A DNA stretch of 64,000 nt from Flammulina velutipes. Its lineage: Eukaryota > Basidiomycota > Agaricomycetes > Agaricales > Physalacriaceae. How positions within the stretch are numbered: the first letter of the stretch is position 1; the number at the start of each line of letters is the position of its first letter. Positions 43,419 through 55,803 of the stretch are shown here, piece after piece. The stretch spans positions 930,001 to 994,000 of the forward strand of contig CM022374.1 in NCBI GenBank assembly GCA_011800155.1, in the 5' to 3' direction. A program made the translations under genes and the position numbers. The notes under the pieces are model-generated. The model had not been told where the DNA came from. It did not search any database and worked only from the letters and a program-made list of their open reading frames with translations.

Positions 43419-44918
43419 ATGGTGAACGACATCGCTGACATGGATTTGCTCGAGATGCTTCGCGTCGGACAACCTGTTCCCAGCGCCGTCATTCCCACTA
43501 TGCATACATACAAAAGGAACCTAATGCAACGCGTCGAGACGCACAGAAAGGAATACGCTGCTGCTGCTGCGAAATTGCGACATTGCGAAGGACTTTTCGC
43601 GCCTATACGCGCTCTACCCCGTGAGCTGTTAATGCACATCTTCACGCTCACGGGCGACACCTCTGCGGCGCGTATGGGCGCCAGGACTGTCATAGGACGC
43701 GTCTGTCGCCACTGGAGATCTATCACCGCGTCTTCCCCGGCCTTCTGGTCCAAGATCGACATATCATACGCAGGAGGGCGGGTGCCGAATCTACATGCAC
43801 TGGCACAGTGTCTTGTCCTCTCCTACCCTCATCTCCTAGACGTGACTCTGGATATTCACTCCGACATCAGCGAAGAGTATTTCTATCTACTTGACAACCA
43901 TACTTCCCGGTTACGCTCCCTCAAATGCCTCTGTCCATGTACGACCGTCGATTTCGTTTTTGCAATACTCGGAAAAGAGCTCTTGAACTTGGAGTCGTTG
44001 GAAGTTCGATATCGAGGAGAATACGATAGTAAGGATTTGTATCTGATTGAACTCGACGCACCCGCCCTCCACACTGTACTCACAAATCTGCCATCATGCG
44101 AGTTTCGAGCAACCACCACCCTTACCACATTCTCTGGTGCATTCAACCACGACAAACACTTTTACTCGTTCCTCTGCGACGCAAAAAGCCTCACGACCCT
44201 ACACGTCGTGCACATCGGTCCAAATCCCGATATTCCCTCATTTCCATTCAGCCCCCATGTTCTCGTCAATCTTCGAAAATTGTCTCTCCAGTTCTGCGCA
44301 ATCTCCCCCGCTTTCCAGTACTTCGAATTCCCCAATCTCGAATGCTTCGCCATGCCCAACACATACACCTTGTACGACATGGAATTCCATCCGACCCGGT
44401 GTGTCGGCTCCGCTTACATGGATATCATCCGAGGTCTCATACAGCGCTCGGGTTGCTCTCTGCGCCACCTCGAGATCGGCAACTTGATTCCTCCCTCCAC
44501 CTTTCTGCAGCCATTCATGATGCCCTGCACGTCCGCCGTGACTACATTACATCTAGAATTTCACTCTGAAAGCTCGGATGACATCCTTCCTGCGATCGAG
44601 CTGCTTACCATCCCGGAGAATGTGGATGGGGTTGTTGTCCTCCCTCATCTTACAGACCTTATCATCGTGATTTGCTCCAGTTCCACTGAACATATCTTGT
44701 TCAAGCAAGAGCAGACACAGAGAATGATAGGCTCGCGATGGGGTAGTGCTGTTTCGAGGTTGAAGAGGTTGAGGTTGGAGGGGAAGGTGTATCCGGAAGG
44801 GACGATGCCGTTGACACTCAGGTCTTCGTCGCTGAAGCTCTTCTTACGGGGCTTGAAGAGGGATGGGTTGGACGTGACTTGGATAGTTGAAGGAGACGAT
44901 ATGCTTGTGGAGGGTTGA
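43419..44918 (+). CDS. F-box protein with degenerate LRRs, 499 aa
   Basis: A single exon. After an N-terminal helix, the F-box lies near residues 65-110: IRALPRELLMHIFTL and then VCRHWRSITASSPAFWSKI. The rest repeats L-x-L-type strands (for example LRSLKCLCP and LESLEVRY), the loose leucine-rich repeats of Agaricomycete F-box proteins. These proteins bring substrates to SCF ubiquitin ligases; the target is unknown. Two paralogues in this window share the C-terminal LDVxW...DxLxEG pattern (44990-46456 more distantly, 63000-64000 clearly). The gene ends 71 bp from the convergent paralogue. Confidence 0.85.
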   Translation: MVNDIADMDLLEMLRVGQPVPSAVIPTMHTYKRNLMQRVETHRKEYAAAAAKLRHCEGLFAPIRALPRELLMHIFTLTGDTSAARMGARTVIGRVCRHWRSITASSPAFWSKIDISYAGGRVPNLHALAQCLVLSYPHLLDVTLDIHSDISEEYFYLLDNHTSRLRSLKCLCPCTTVDFVFAILGKELLNLESLEVRYRGEYDSKDLYLIELDAPALHTVLTNLPSCEFRATTTLTTFSGAFNHDKHFYSFLCDAKSLTTLHVVHIGPNPDIPSFPFSPHVLVNLRKLSLQFCAISPAFQYFEFPNLECFAMPNTYTLYDMEFHPTRCVGSAYMDIIRGLIQRSGCSLRHLEIGNLIPPSTFLQPFMMPCTSAVTTLHLEFHSESSDDILPAIELLTIPENVDGVVVLPHLTDLIIVICSSSTEHILFKQEQTQRMIGSRWGSAVSRLKRLRLEGKVYPEGTMPLTLRSSSLKLFLRGLKRDGLDVTWIVEGDDMLVEG

Positions 44919-44989
44919 CGAATTCTGATATTTTGCTTCTTAACAGGCTAGGGAGGGAGAAGGCTAATCGCTTTGTGACATATCCACCA

Positions 44990-46456
44990 TTACATTGACT
45001 TGAATAGTACTGCACGCTGGTGCCTACGTGCCTTCTCTAGTATGTCCACTCGTCCCATTCTCCACTCTACTTCCAGTCGCTTGTCGTTATGGTGTTGCGT
45101 CAGCTCTAATAGCTTGAACGATAGTGAGGATACCACGAATAGCTTCTCAGTATTATCCAGATCTTCATAAATATATGATACGGAAACAGCCCCATATAAC
45201 CTCAATCTTTGCAGTTTCGAGGGAGCTTTCGCCAATGCGACGATCAACGTCTCAAGGGAGCTTCCCCGAAAAAAACTGTTGCCAGGAGTTGGAGGAGCGA
45301 CGATGTCGAGCGTGCGTAGGTTGGGAAGGATATGGATGTTGCCGTTCGGATTAACGAGCGATCCGAAGAAGGCGGTGGCGTTGTCCATATTGTCCGAGAC
45401 GAATGTGATTTTTAGGTGCTTGATATTTTCCTGATAGGTGCGTAAGAGTGGCTCTAGCAGGCATGGGTCAAGGGACCAGGAGACATCGAGTGTATGTAGC
45501 GTAGGCTCGTCCGCCTTTTGATTACCGAGGTATGACATTCCAGGGGGTCTAGGAGGATTGACGAGGTGAATCAAGTGGTTGATGATGTCTGCCGCTGCAA
45601 CAATCTCGTTCGGACATCCCATGCTGCGATCTTTGGCCTCTACGTGGTGCCCAGGCTGAGTGAGCGAGAGTTGAAGTAGCTTCGGGAACCTAAACTCGCG
45701 GAGTGTGGCGACAACGGCGCATTGGGATAGAGTGAGATGGTGAACATGGTTGAAATATGTACATCGGGGACGATCGTTTCTTTCCACATATACGAGGTGG
45801 GTAATGTGGAGGGTTGTGAGGTTTTTCAACTGGGAGAGGGTGGCGTGACAATTGGTTTGGCTGTCAAATCCGCCAGTGAAGGTTGATATGGAAGCCCACT
45901 GTGGCTGCAGCCGCGGGAGATTGAAGTTGGCATTGATGGAGCGGAGAGCCGAGGAGAAGGAGATTGGTGACTTTCCACTATCGGTAGAGTACGGGGTGTT
46001 TCCGTTTAGCGTGATTGTCTCCAAGATGGGAAATGTCTCGATGTGGTCCAAAAAGCTGAAGAACCATCCTGGAGCGACGCAAGAGAAGTTTCTCCAGCGA
46101 ATTGAATGAGTGGCCAGGAGTCGGGCGGCTGAGAGTAACGGACGCTGGTCGGTTATTGAGACAGGAAGAGAGATGTAGATGTCTAGAGGGTGGGGATATG
46201 ATAGGGTAAGGCAGTCTACTAGACAAGACACGTCCGGGGCGTCTCTCGTATTAGCCTGCTGTTGGATGGGATGTCTTCCAGAAAGGGGCATAGGCTGGAT
46301 AACAATGGTAGACCACAGAGACTTGGTGCAGAGCAAGATTCTTCTCCATGACCTGCAGACGCGACCGATGGCTTTTCTATTTTTCTCCTCCGCCACAGGA
46401 TTGCCTATGGATAGACGAAATATCTCTGCAAGAACATCGGGAGGGATTATCGACAT
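44990..46456 (-). CDS. F-box/LRR-like protein, 488 aa
   Basis: A single exon. The F-box starts almost at the first residue: MSIIPPDVLAEIFRLSIG and VCRSWRRILLCTKSLWSTI. LRR-like strands follow, ending KRLEVEWRMGRVDILEKA. It is convergent with the F-box gene at 43419 and divergent from the zinc-finger gene, with 122 bp between start codons. Confidence 0.85.
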   Translation of the reverse strand: MSIIPPDVLAEIFRLSIGNPVAEEKNRKAIGRVCRSWRRILLCTKSLWSTIVIQPMPLSGRHPIQQQANTRDAPDVSCLVDCLTLSYPHPLDIYISLPVSITDQRPLLSAARLLATHSIRWRNFSCVAPGWFFSFLDHIETFPILETITLNGNTPYSTDSGKSPISFSSALRSINANFNLPRLQPQWASISTFTGGFDSQTNCHATLSQLKNLTTLHITHLVYVERNDRPRCTYFNHVHHLTLSQCAVVATLREFRFPKLLQLSLTQPGHHVEAKDRSMGCPNEIVAAADIINHLIHLVNPPRPPGMSYLGNQKADEPTLHTLDVSWSLDPCLLEPLLRTYQENIKHLKITFVSDNMDNATAFFGSLVNPNGNIHILPNLRTLDIVAPPTPGNSFFRGSSLETLIVALAKAPSKLQRLRLYGAVSVSYIYEDLDNTEKLFVVSSLSFKLLELTQHHNDKRLEVEWRMGRVDILEKARRHQRAVLFKSM

Positions 46457-46578
46457 GGGTTTAATCTAGGTTTAATAGGGGCTAAGTGACAAGAGTCAAA
46501 AAATGATTGATCGGGGCCGTCGGCTCACGTGGCACTCGGTACACTTTGCCTTTCGACCGTCAACAGCGACGCGTTGGA
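46457..46578. promoter_or_regulatory. Shared divergent promoter region
   Basis: 122 bp between the start codon of the F-box gene (minus) and the chosen start of the zf-4CXXC_R1 gene (plus). No clear core promoter element. Confidence 0.4.
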
Positions 46579-49500
46579 ATGGCGTATTCCTCCCTCAATA
46601 ATTGGGATGGACACCTTTCTCCTCCAAAACTGGCCCACTACGACCGCCAAATTCAACTCAAAGCTGATACTATGAACCAGCCGGGCGGACATAGCATACG
46701 GACGCAGCAGCATGGTAGTGGAACTATAACAAGTCAACAGGTCGAACAAGTCGACGGATGGACTGTCTTGACAGATAATGAAATGACATCTCCTGTGGTG
46801 AGTAGCTTGCGCTTCAGCAAGCACGACTAACTATCTATTTTGAAGATGGTGAGCCCGGTGGCGGCTTCAGTAGCCAAGGCATCTACTTCGTCGACCATTA
46901 TGGTATCACAGCCATCTACTCCTGCTCGCCCAAATCACTCGTCTCCGAAATCGAGAGGCTCACTGGACTGTCTAGAGATGTCGCCCACAATAGCCGCCAG
47001 GAAACGCAAACGTCTTGATGAGGGTACATCCGACTTAGTACGTCCCTCTTTTGTCCACTTGGGACAGCGGACGTTTCTCAGATACGGATACAACTAGGAG
47101 CCCGTCACAAATATCAAGCATCGAGGTCAGGCTGAATACAGGAAGCCGACATCTGCATCCCCATCTCAAGCCAAACGCGAGAAATTATCATCGACAAGCG
47201 GTACCAATGCTGCCTGCGCGATATCCATAGCCTCGGCGATGAACGCTGCAATGCAATCGAACGCGGCGCTCATGCCAGAGCAGACCCACTCGCGTAAACC
47301 CAACAGTGTCAAGACACCACTGAGGGTGAATACGACGAATAAGCGTTCTCCAAACGTATCAAGGTCAAACCATGCGTCCCCGATGCGCAGGGATAGTGCT
47401 AACCGAGAAACGATTCACTCGGCGAAGCACAATGGGGTACTTGTTCGTTTTTGAGAGTTTTCTAATTGTCTAACGCTTTTTGTTCTAGGCGTCGATCGTC
47501 AACAGTACTGCGCTTGCTGGTTCTCAGGATGTTTCCATTATCTCTGTTACGGCCTCGCTAGGCGATACATCTGCAAGTCCGCCACAAATAGCCAGCTCCT
47601 TGACGGATTCAGCTCGGCTTCCTCCGCCACCGCGATATGAGACTCCTCCACTCATTTTCCACTCGTCCCCTCCCAAATCGGTAGTCAAGCTGGACAGCGA
47701 GGACAGTGCTTTAACGAGTCTGTCCGATGACGAAGAGCACGTGAGGGAAGACGAAGACGAGGAGGACGAGCTATGTGACTCGCTATTCACGCCTCCAATA
47801 TCGCCGAAATCGAAACCACCAGACTCCCCAGCGATTCCCCTCGATTCCCCCAAGCGAAAAAAGCCGACTGGAACTAAGAGTCGGACTGCCGCCCAGGAGA
47901 AGGTTCCCGCGAAGAGCAAGGGAAAAGCAAAGGCGACTTGGAAACCACGACTCGAAGTTACTGTTGAGGTTCCGCGTGTTAAAGATGTCTGGGGGAAAGG
48001 TGCTGATTTTATCATTCTGTTCTATTCTTCGTACTCATCCCTCATTAATAGGTATCGTATATACCTCGTCGTCGACTGGCAATCCCCTTCATCGCCGCCC
48101 TATGAGTAAGGAAGTATTTTATCCTCGATTCGCTCAAGTGACTCAAGATTGGTCGGCAGAGAGGAAGCGATGGGAGGAAGAGGAGTGGGAGGAATCCAAG
48201 CGGCGTTATCAGAAATCAACAACACCGTCGCATGCGTCCAATAGTCAGCGGGAAAGCGCGGTGTTGGGTAAACGCGTGCGGGACGATGAAGATCGAGATC
48301 CTCATCCGAAGGAAAGGAAGCCGAGGAAAGATAAAGGCGTTTCGAAGGTCCCGACTGGGAAAGGGAAGAGCAAAGCCAAGGAAAGAGAGGAAGTTGAATT
48401 CGAGGTCGTCCCTTGTGCTGGTTTCGGAAAGTGCAGTCCACTACTAGTTTGGGACGAGGACAACGACGAGAAAGAAGATGACTATTGGAGCATGTGGTTT
48501 GTCGGTTATGGCCAACGCAAAGCGAGAGATGAGGCGGAGAAGCGGTACATTGAAGAAGAAAAGGAGTACAATGACCGAGAGAATTGCGTGGTGGAGACCG
48601 AAGATGAGGAGGATGAGCAAGAGCAAAAGGAGGAGGAGCAAGGGGACGACGACGACGAGGGGGAGGAACTCGAGACGGTTGCAGTGCAGGACGACGACGA
48701 ATCCTCGATTGGCCTGGACGATATTGTGCCGTTGCGCGATGAAATGGATGTCGAAGGGGATGACACAGAAGATACGGTCGAGAAGCATCTGGGAAGCATG
48801 ACGTCGAATCTGGAAGCACTGAAAGATATACCCCCAGGGTCCGGCGGCGTGGGCACGATAAACCCCATGATTCTTCTGCCCACAGTCAAGCTCGTGGATT
48901 ATTCGTCGAGCGACTCTGAATCCGAGTCTGATCATGAGGAGGAAGTCAACAAAGCGACCAGCCGCGACTCACCTGAACGTCGGTCCCCTAGCCCCATACC
49001 TTCGCGGTTTAGCACTCCCTCGACTCTAACAGAGTCTGCGCGATCTGTGTCTCCCGAACCTTTGCCGGAAATCATCAGGACTCCATCTCCTGCTTTGCCA
49101 GAATCCCCTCGAAGTCCTTCTGTCGTTGCTACCCCTCCAGCTCCCCCAGCAATGGGCCCTCCTTGGCCCACAGGTCCGGTGGAAGCGTTTTGTCACATGT
49201 GTCGAAATCGTTCCTATCGGTTATCCACGCGCTGTAGCGTGTGTCCGAACAAACACTTTTGCGTACGGTGTTTGTCTACGAGGTGAGTAATCATTCTCTG
49301 GGCCACGTTTCCGCGCGTTTTAACCTGTCGGTGTTTTAGATTTCCAGCAGGTATCCCATTTACGTTCAAAGCTGGTGAAAAGATCCACCCATGTCCGTTT
49401 TGTGGAGGATATTGCACCTGCGACCAGTGCTCTCGCAAAAGGGGAGAAGTTTATCAGAGTATCCGACCTACGCCAAGAGGTCCCAAGAAAGAGCCAAAGG

Positions 49501-50733
49501 TAAATATGGTCAAGCGTAAGCCCCTTCCGCCCCGGGATTATGTGCCCAATCCAGATGGTTATATCCCCCCGTCGCGGCTGGGTGGGAAGACTAACCTCCC
49601 AGCTCTCCGTGAACGAATATCTCATCAACTTCAAGAGAAGGATTTGGCTTATTGGGGCCCATTGTATACTCCGTTTGGTGCTCGAATAGGTGCTGGATGG
49701 ATCGAGGTGGACCGGCCTCGTGCGACGATACAATAGTGAGCGCTTCCTTACAAGTATCGCTGTTTTACTGAACTTTTTCTCCTACTAGTGATTTGGACGC
49801 CACTTCTGTTTCTGCCTCGACTGCCACTCTCGTCGACGGGGATCTCAGCAGCAGCAAGGCAGGAAGCAGCACTGAGTTGTATGTATCATCCAATAATCTC
49901 CTTTGGTTTTGCGACTGATTCCGTTTAGCGAATCCCCTCATTCTCGCGAATGCTCCGGTCCTCCTATTACTGTTGAAGCGCACGGTGATATATCATTATC
50001 AAACTCTGAGTTGATCACGGACAACGAGACCTCATGCGCCATGATCACTGCCGAGGCATCTACATCTGAGGCACCAGGCTCTGAGCCGACGACAGAGCGC
50101 GCTGTGGCTTCGCTCGAGAACGATACCCTGATGACCTCCACGCCAGCTGAGGAGCAGTGGCCGACTGTGCACATTCATATGCAGCGGTCGCGCGTCTTCA
50201 TCGGAAAGATGCAGAAGGAATGGGGAGTGGGACGTGATGGACGTCATAGGGCCTGGCAGACGCATACGTGGAAAGATCAGGACGAGGAATGGGAGACTCT
50301 CAGACCTGAGGATGAGGATGACAACTTTGGACTTGGGGAACCGGAGGGGAAGGTAATTGAGGAGAAAGGCATCGAGGAGAGGAAGGTGAAAGGGAAGAAG
50401 ACCTTTATCGGACGAGGGGATGTATTGGGCTGGGGATGGAAGGTGACGGCCGAGAGTGGGAAGGAAGTAGCAAAGAAAGAAGAAAGCGAGGCGATGGTGC
50501 CGACTTTGGACGCTGCAGTATTGGATACGGCGGCGTCTCCGTCTTTGATGACGCCGGAAGACCTGGATGCACCTACAGCATCCTCGTCTGCCACCCCAAC
50601 GATGAATTTGGATCCGCCCCAGACATCGTCTTCAACCTCGAAGGATATTTTGGATACGGCCGCCTCGATTATAGAGGGAGATGGGCTGATTTTGGATTCT
50701 TCTCTACTGGCTTTGGATGCCAGTGTTTCTTGA
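46579..50733 (+). CDS. zf-4CXXC_R1 zinc-finger protein (CDCA7-like domain), 1262 aa
   Basis: Eight exons: 46579-46797, 46846-47037, 47098-47442, 47489-47999, 48052-49282, 49340-49735, 49789-49878 and 49929-50733, all in frame (1263 codons). Most of the protein is disordered: Ser/Pro-rich at the start, KR-rich nuclear-type segments, and long acidic runs around residues 600-700. Near residues 803-865 is CHMCRNRS, CSVCPNKHFCVRCLSTR, CPFCGGYCTCDQCSRKRG, with the four CXXC pairs of the zf-4CXXC_R1 domain, split by the intron at 49283. In CDCA7 this domain supports HELLS-linked chromatin remodelling and DNA methylation; fungal proteins with it are less studied. Trp-rich motifs follow. The start at 46579 is the first ATG in frame. 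Confidence 0.85.
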
Positions 50734-50958
50734 TTATTCTCTAGTTTCTTTTCGCGTCAAGTACTTATATTGATTGAAACGTATTTATCTTCTTTATCGA
50801 CGTGTTGTCGCTTATTCTTGACTACTTCGTATACGTATACCTTCCCTGTATCATAATCTCTCTACGACGTTATCTTTCGACCAACTCGCGCTATTCTTCT
50901 ATGTGGCGCGTAAATGTTGCTAGTGTAAGGCTAACATATAAACGGCCGGAAAGTTACT

Positions 50959-53782
50959 TCACCACACCTCCCTTGGCACGAAAGCGTGTGCGAGGCTCGA
51001 AGTGCTCGCGGGTGCCACGAACGGGAGAGGGCAATACGATCTTGGGGATACTTGAGATCCAAAATTGGTTTGGTCGTGGTTTGGTGAGACGTCGCTGGCA
51101 TGGTCGTACACGCAGTCAGCATCTCCTGGGACGTTCCCAAAGGGCCTCGGGGGTTTCGTTCCATCCTCTAGTCTTCGTCTGGACTCAAGGACGCCATTCA
51201 AGTCATCAGAACCTCCGGGTTGCAAACTACGTCGTCCGGAAAGGTTTTGGTCAACATCTGTCAGTGATAGGTCTGCCAGAATATCCCTAATGCAAGGATA
51301 TGTGTGAGTACGCTCCCAGCGTTACATAATAAGAGAACATTAATCACCAGAACGCGCCTGCTGGCGGGATGCTACATGGTTCCGATTGTTAAGTATGTGC
51401 GGTGAGACGATATGTAAACTCACATCTTTTCTAGGCATTGTAACATATCCAGCGCGGCATAGATGCGCTTCGTATCTGCGTGGGTAGGTTCGCCTTTCGC
51501 GTACATGATAAGCACCAATGTCATAACGATCGAAGTAACGTAAGACTAAAAGTAACCTCTTTAGTTTCGTCCAAATGCAGACCGTTGGAACTCACAACAC
51601 AATGGGGATTCTCCACATACCCGCATTTCTTCATCTGCGCGACGACGTCAAGGCAAGAGTATGCCGCCTGGGCGCACACAGCCGCGCTAGGCGAATGTAA
51701 GATTGAATCCGCCTGTAGAACAGATGGACGATGAACAAGAACGCGAATGTAGTTGTATATGATGTGTAGGAACCCGGATTGGTGGGAAAATATCGCATCT
51801 TCTGCCAGCGTGTCAGGATTCCATACCACTAAACGTTCGTAAGGGAAATGAGTAATCCTGGGTAGCTAGAAAGATCATGGACTCACAGTGAGATGGTATC
51901 TGTTCACTCCACTGGCGCAAGAGTGTATCGAAGGCTGAATGAAGTTCATGCTCTGAAGGGCATCGACTCCACGCTACCAATGGCTTTCGGGTGGGATACT
52001 GATTCAGATATGATGATGAGCCAAGACGTGAAGCTACCTATACTGGAATCTCACCACATTACGTTGAACAGAAACCAAAATCTCCATGAGCTTCAACAAG
52101 GCCACAAAGAAGGTAATTCTCGAGGGTTTTCCTGCGGGCTGTACGAAGCTGTCCCAGTATTCATCGTCGCATTCGATCGGAAGATCAACGTCGAAACTGT
52201 GATAAATGATATGCTGCAATAAGTGTAGGATTTTATGTGCAAGCCATTGAATCACTCACTCTCCATAGTCCAAAGAGATAGGAAATCCACCCATGGATAA
52301 TGATGATGTATCGAGGACGAACAAAACCCTGGTGCGATGATAAGAATGGTCATAAGCCTGAAAATTAAGTAAGTACGAACCAGAATGCCCTCTTCCACAG
52401 CTCATCCTCCGCGTTCGGGAAAGTTTCTTTGTGGATGTGTGCGCCCGCTTCCAAAACACGCCGAATAGCAAGCCCTATGCGCGCCCATGCAGTTTCACAC
52501 CAGCCAACATACTGTAGGTACATCACCGACAACTACTTGCCAGTCAGCGAAATGGAAAATGAGTTATTTGAATGTACTGACTGCATGTATTTGCACTTCA
52601 TACAGCGTTGCGACTCCACGGTTCGAGGCCATCTCCGGGTTCCTAGATGCAACCTGTCGAAACCATTCGGATCCCACTTCCCCGGTATTGTCTACAAATT
52701 CTTGGGAATGTCGCGAACCGAGAGCGCACACGAGAAGCACGACAGCTCCGAACTGTCTATCGTGCAGATGTAACAGACCTGCGACGGCGTTTTCGAAGGT
52801 GGGACGGTGGATAAGAGGCAAGTAGCTGTTCTCGTTCCGAAAATACCGGTGGATGAGAACCACCATGAGAGCGTCATCGGGGAATGTGTAGTCTGTCGAT
52901 GTAGGAGACGGTGGACGAAAGAAAGAGGACTGTCAGGCCCAATGTTGATGAGCTAAGAGAGAGGCCAGGAAAAATCACACTGACGGATTCGAATTTCCAG
53001 AATTCCTCGCGCTTCTCAAAGGATAACTCCGTGTCTATTTTCGTGCCCTTCCCCAAACGACGCGCCTTCATCCGAAAAGCAGCAGCAATGGTGTGAACCA
53101 TGCTGAAGTTCAGTATTCAGTATTCAGAACACCACCCAATTTTGGATCTGGATAACGCACCTTGATTTGCCAAAGACGTATTTTTCGTTTGGGGTCAGGA
53201 TGAACTGGGTTACACCAGGCGTGGTACCTCCATCCGATGCAGATGTTTCGGGTGTTCCTTCTTTGGAGTCATGATCAATCTCTTGCTCGATGTCAAGATG
53301 GGGAAGGAGCTGAACTAGCTTGAGTGAAGCGCTAGGGTGTATATCAAGTATATACATACCTGGCTGAAAAGCTTCTCGAATCTGTCAAGACGACTTTCGA
53401 GCTGTTGGACGTAGCTGTATATCATTCATTAGCATTCTTATTGAGACGAACATCAGTCTAACCTCTTGGCTGTGCCCATACTCTATAATCAAAAGTCATC
53501 CTCAGCGTCAAAATACACGAATAACACATACATTTAGAGCTTCAAAGTGGGTGCACTCCAAGTTGAACTTGATACACCTCGAGCATTGTTTACCGGGCAT
53601 TTCTTCGCTGTTGCCTGAACAGGTCAAGTCTCAAGAAAAGGAGCAGGCTCAAATTACCTACAGCGAACTCGAAGAATGTCAGAAGAATGTCGAGTAGTAT
53701 GGTATCACGATGACCTACTTTTCTTTTGCCGGCAGTGATCACAGGCGCGCGGAAGGCGCCTTTTCTTGGATGGTCGGGGCAT
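50959..53782 (-). CDS. Zn2Cys6 transcription factor with fungal-specific TF domain
   Basis: Minus strand. The first exon (from 53782) gives MPRPSKKRR...ACDHCRQKK, the first half of a Zn2Cys6 binuclear cluster. The second half, CSRCIKFNLECTHFE, is encoded just downstream at about 53535-53600. The third cysteine should lie in a very short exon between them (about 53650-53715), whose splicing I could not resolve. The fungal-specific TF domain follows: LIHRPTFENAVAGLLHLHD and LLVCALGSRHSQ (about 52700-52830), then FDLDLPIECDDEYW-type and LVHRPSVLQADS segments to about 51550. The C-terminus is at 50959. At least ten exons are involved. Such proteins activate or repress metabolic genes; the target is unknown. 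Confidence 0.75.
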
Positions 53783-54631
53783 GATGAGGTCCTGACCAGG
53801 CATCCCCGATGCTCGTCGTGGTCCTTGTACAAGGGGTCGAAAACCGTGGGTTTACCCTGGACAATTATGCACACGCATAAACGGTTACCTGTATTCGTTC
53901 TTGCCTATGACGGGTTTCACTGGCAATCATTCTGTCACCGACATCGATTGCGAACCTACCAAGCACTTCTTTTGAATTGACCTAGACGCGCCCAACAAAT
54001 GAACAAGCGACGGTTTGAAGATATTCCTAGTGAACCCTGTTCAGTAAGTTCGGAACCTCATGGGAGAATTCCTGGAGAATTCATTTGCTTACTATTAAGC
54101 GTTAGAGCGCCCTGTATAAAAGGTCAAGTATCCGCCTATCCATCGAGGAAGCTTGTACGGTATTCAGAAAATAGCGGGCAAGATAGGTATGGTGAGAGAG
54201 CTCACTATTCATTGAATGATCATCAATACAAAACTCGACCCGTCTGAATGTCAGATTAGTATGTGTGCAACAACGCCACTTGGAACACCGCGTATCGAAT
54301 GAGCAATTGACACTTTGTTCAGAACCCAGATGAACGTGTACAATCATTGATTCATGATCTTCCACGTCCCTCCCAGGTAGGACCTAGGTTCTGTGAGAGG
54401 GAAAAGAACAGAAGCATCGACACGGTCACGGCGATAACGACACCTTCGTCGCGCCCAGAGCTGTTTCGCGACAAAAGAGGAACACGAACCGGCCCAGAGA
54501 GCTTGCTAGAACTTATCCATGCTAGCCCGGGAATTAAAAGGTTCCCGCCTCGGGGGCAAATCCTGGGTCGGACAATGATGAGAAGGCTAATCCGTTTGAG
54601 TATAGTCCAACGTGTACATCGTACGTGATTC
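53783..54631. other. Intergenic, no feature seen
   Basis: Small unlinked ORFs only. It contains the promoter of the Zn2Cys6 gene and the 3' flank of the cyclophilin gene. Confidence 0.4.
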
Positions 54632-55803
54632 TCATCGTCTAGTCTCTGGGTCGATATACTTCATCCTCCCGCGACCTGATACAATTATGAGCATCGAGAA
54701 CATGACCGAGCATCGAGCTAACCTTTGAACCGGACGCCATCCTTGGACTCTAACGAGTCCTCGTATAATTGCTTGACTCGTTCCAGCTCTTTGATTTTTT
54801 GCGCCTGTATACGCTCGTTTTCCTCCCGCTCGAGCCTTGCATCATACTCTGCCTCCGTCTCGCCATTTGGCCTCCTCGGGACATCCTCGGGCTCTTCAAC
54901 TTTTGATTTCTTGCTCTTTTTTGATTTTGATTTTTTGCTCTTGCGGCGGGGTTTTGATTCGACGCTAGAGGAACGTGAGGAGACCGAAGCGGATCGTTTC
55001 CTGTCAGGTGAGGGAGATCGTTCACGCTTGACCGGCGCTGCACAGATAAGCACGCGCGGGAGCAGCCTCGTGAATGAACGGACCTTTACGCAACTCGAGT
55101 TCGCCACAGTTTGAAATGGTGATTGGAGCCTTTGGGCGGTCCTTTTCGTCAGTGGGCACGTTGGCTATCTTTGTGATGACCTCGTCGTAGCCTCTGATGA
55201 CCTTGCCGAAGACAACGTGTTTGCCTGTAAGAAGATGAGATTCGCATGGTCATGAGGCGTGAAGGACGCGCCATTGAGATGGGGGCATTCCCTCAGGGTG
55301 ATGAAGAACTGGGAACCGTTCGTATTTGGGCCTCGGTTGGCCATACAGAGAAGGCCTTCAGAGTCGAGCGGACGAGAGAGGTCCTCGTCTGCAAAGTTTC
55401 CGCCGTATATTGACTCGCCACCGGTGCCGTTACGTTTCGTGAAATCTTGGAAAGAATGAGAACGCGATAATAGTAGATGTATGGGTGTGTACCTCCTCCT
55501 TGGAGCATAAAGTCCTTGATGCATCTATGCATGATGCTGTTTTTGTAGTAAAAGGGCACGCCGGATGCAGTCTGGCCCTTTTCTCCGGTGCATAGTGCTC
55601 TGAAGCTGCTCGGCGTCAGTTCGTGGCGCAGCTAAAAGACGAATAAACATACTTTTCGGCCGTTTTTGGCGCAGTGTCGGCAAATAGCTCAAAGATAACC
55701 CTAAAGGGGGCATGAAATGAAAGTATATGGGTTATTTCGCTGGTACTGACCTTCCCGACTGGGCATTGTCGATGGCAAAGTCGAGGAATACTCGCGGATT
55801 CAT
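54632..55803 (-). CDS. Cyclophilin (peptidyl-prolyl isomerase) with SR/KS-rich tail, 295 aa
   Basis: Seven exons on the minus strand: 55803-55751, 55700-55653, 55605-55493, 55445-55272, 55224-55084, 55037-54723 and 54675-54632, in frame (296 codons). The cyclophilin domain (residues 1-175) shows [10 protein letters not shown], the [17 protein letters not shown] loop, [20 protein letters not shown] (active-site region) and [15 protein letters not shown]. The tail is rich in Ser/Arg/Lys ([20 protein letters not shown]) and ends [14 protein letters not shown], as in nuclear SR-type cyclophilins (PPIG/NKTR-like) tied to splicing. The fourth intron appears to begin with GC rather than GT, since no GT donor keeps HLNG-KHVVFG in frame. 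Confidence 0.9.
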
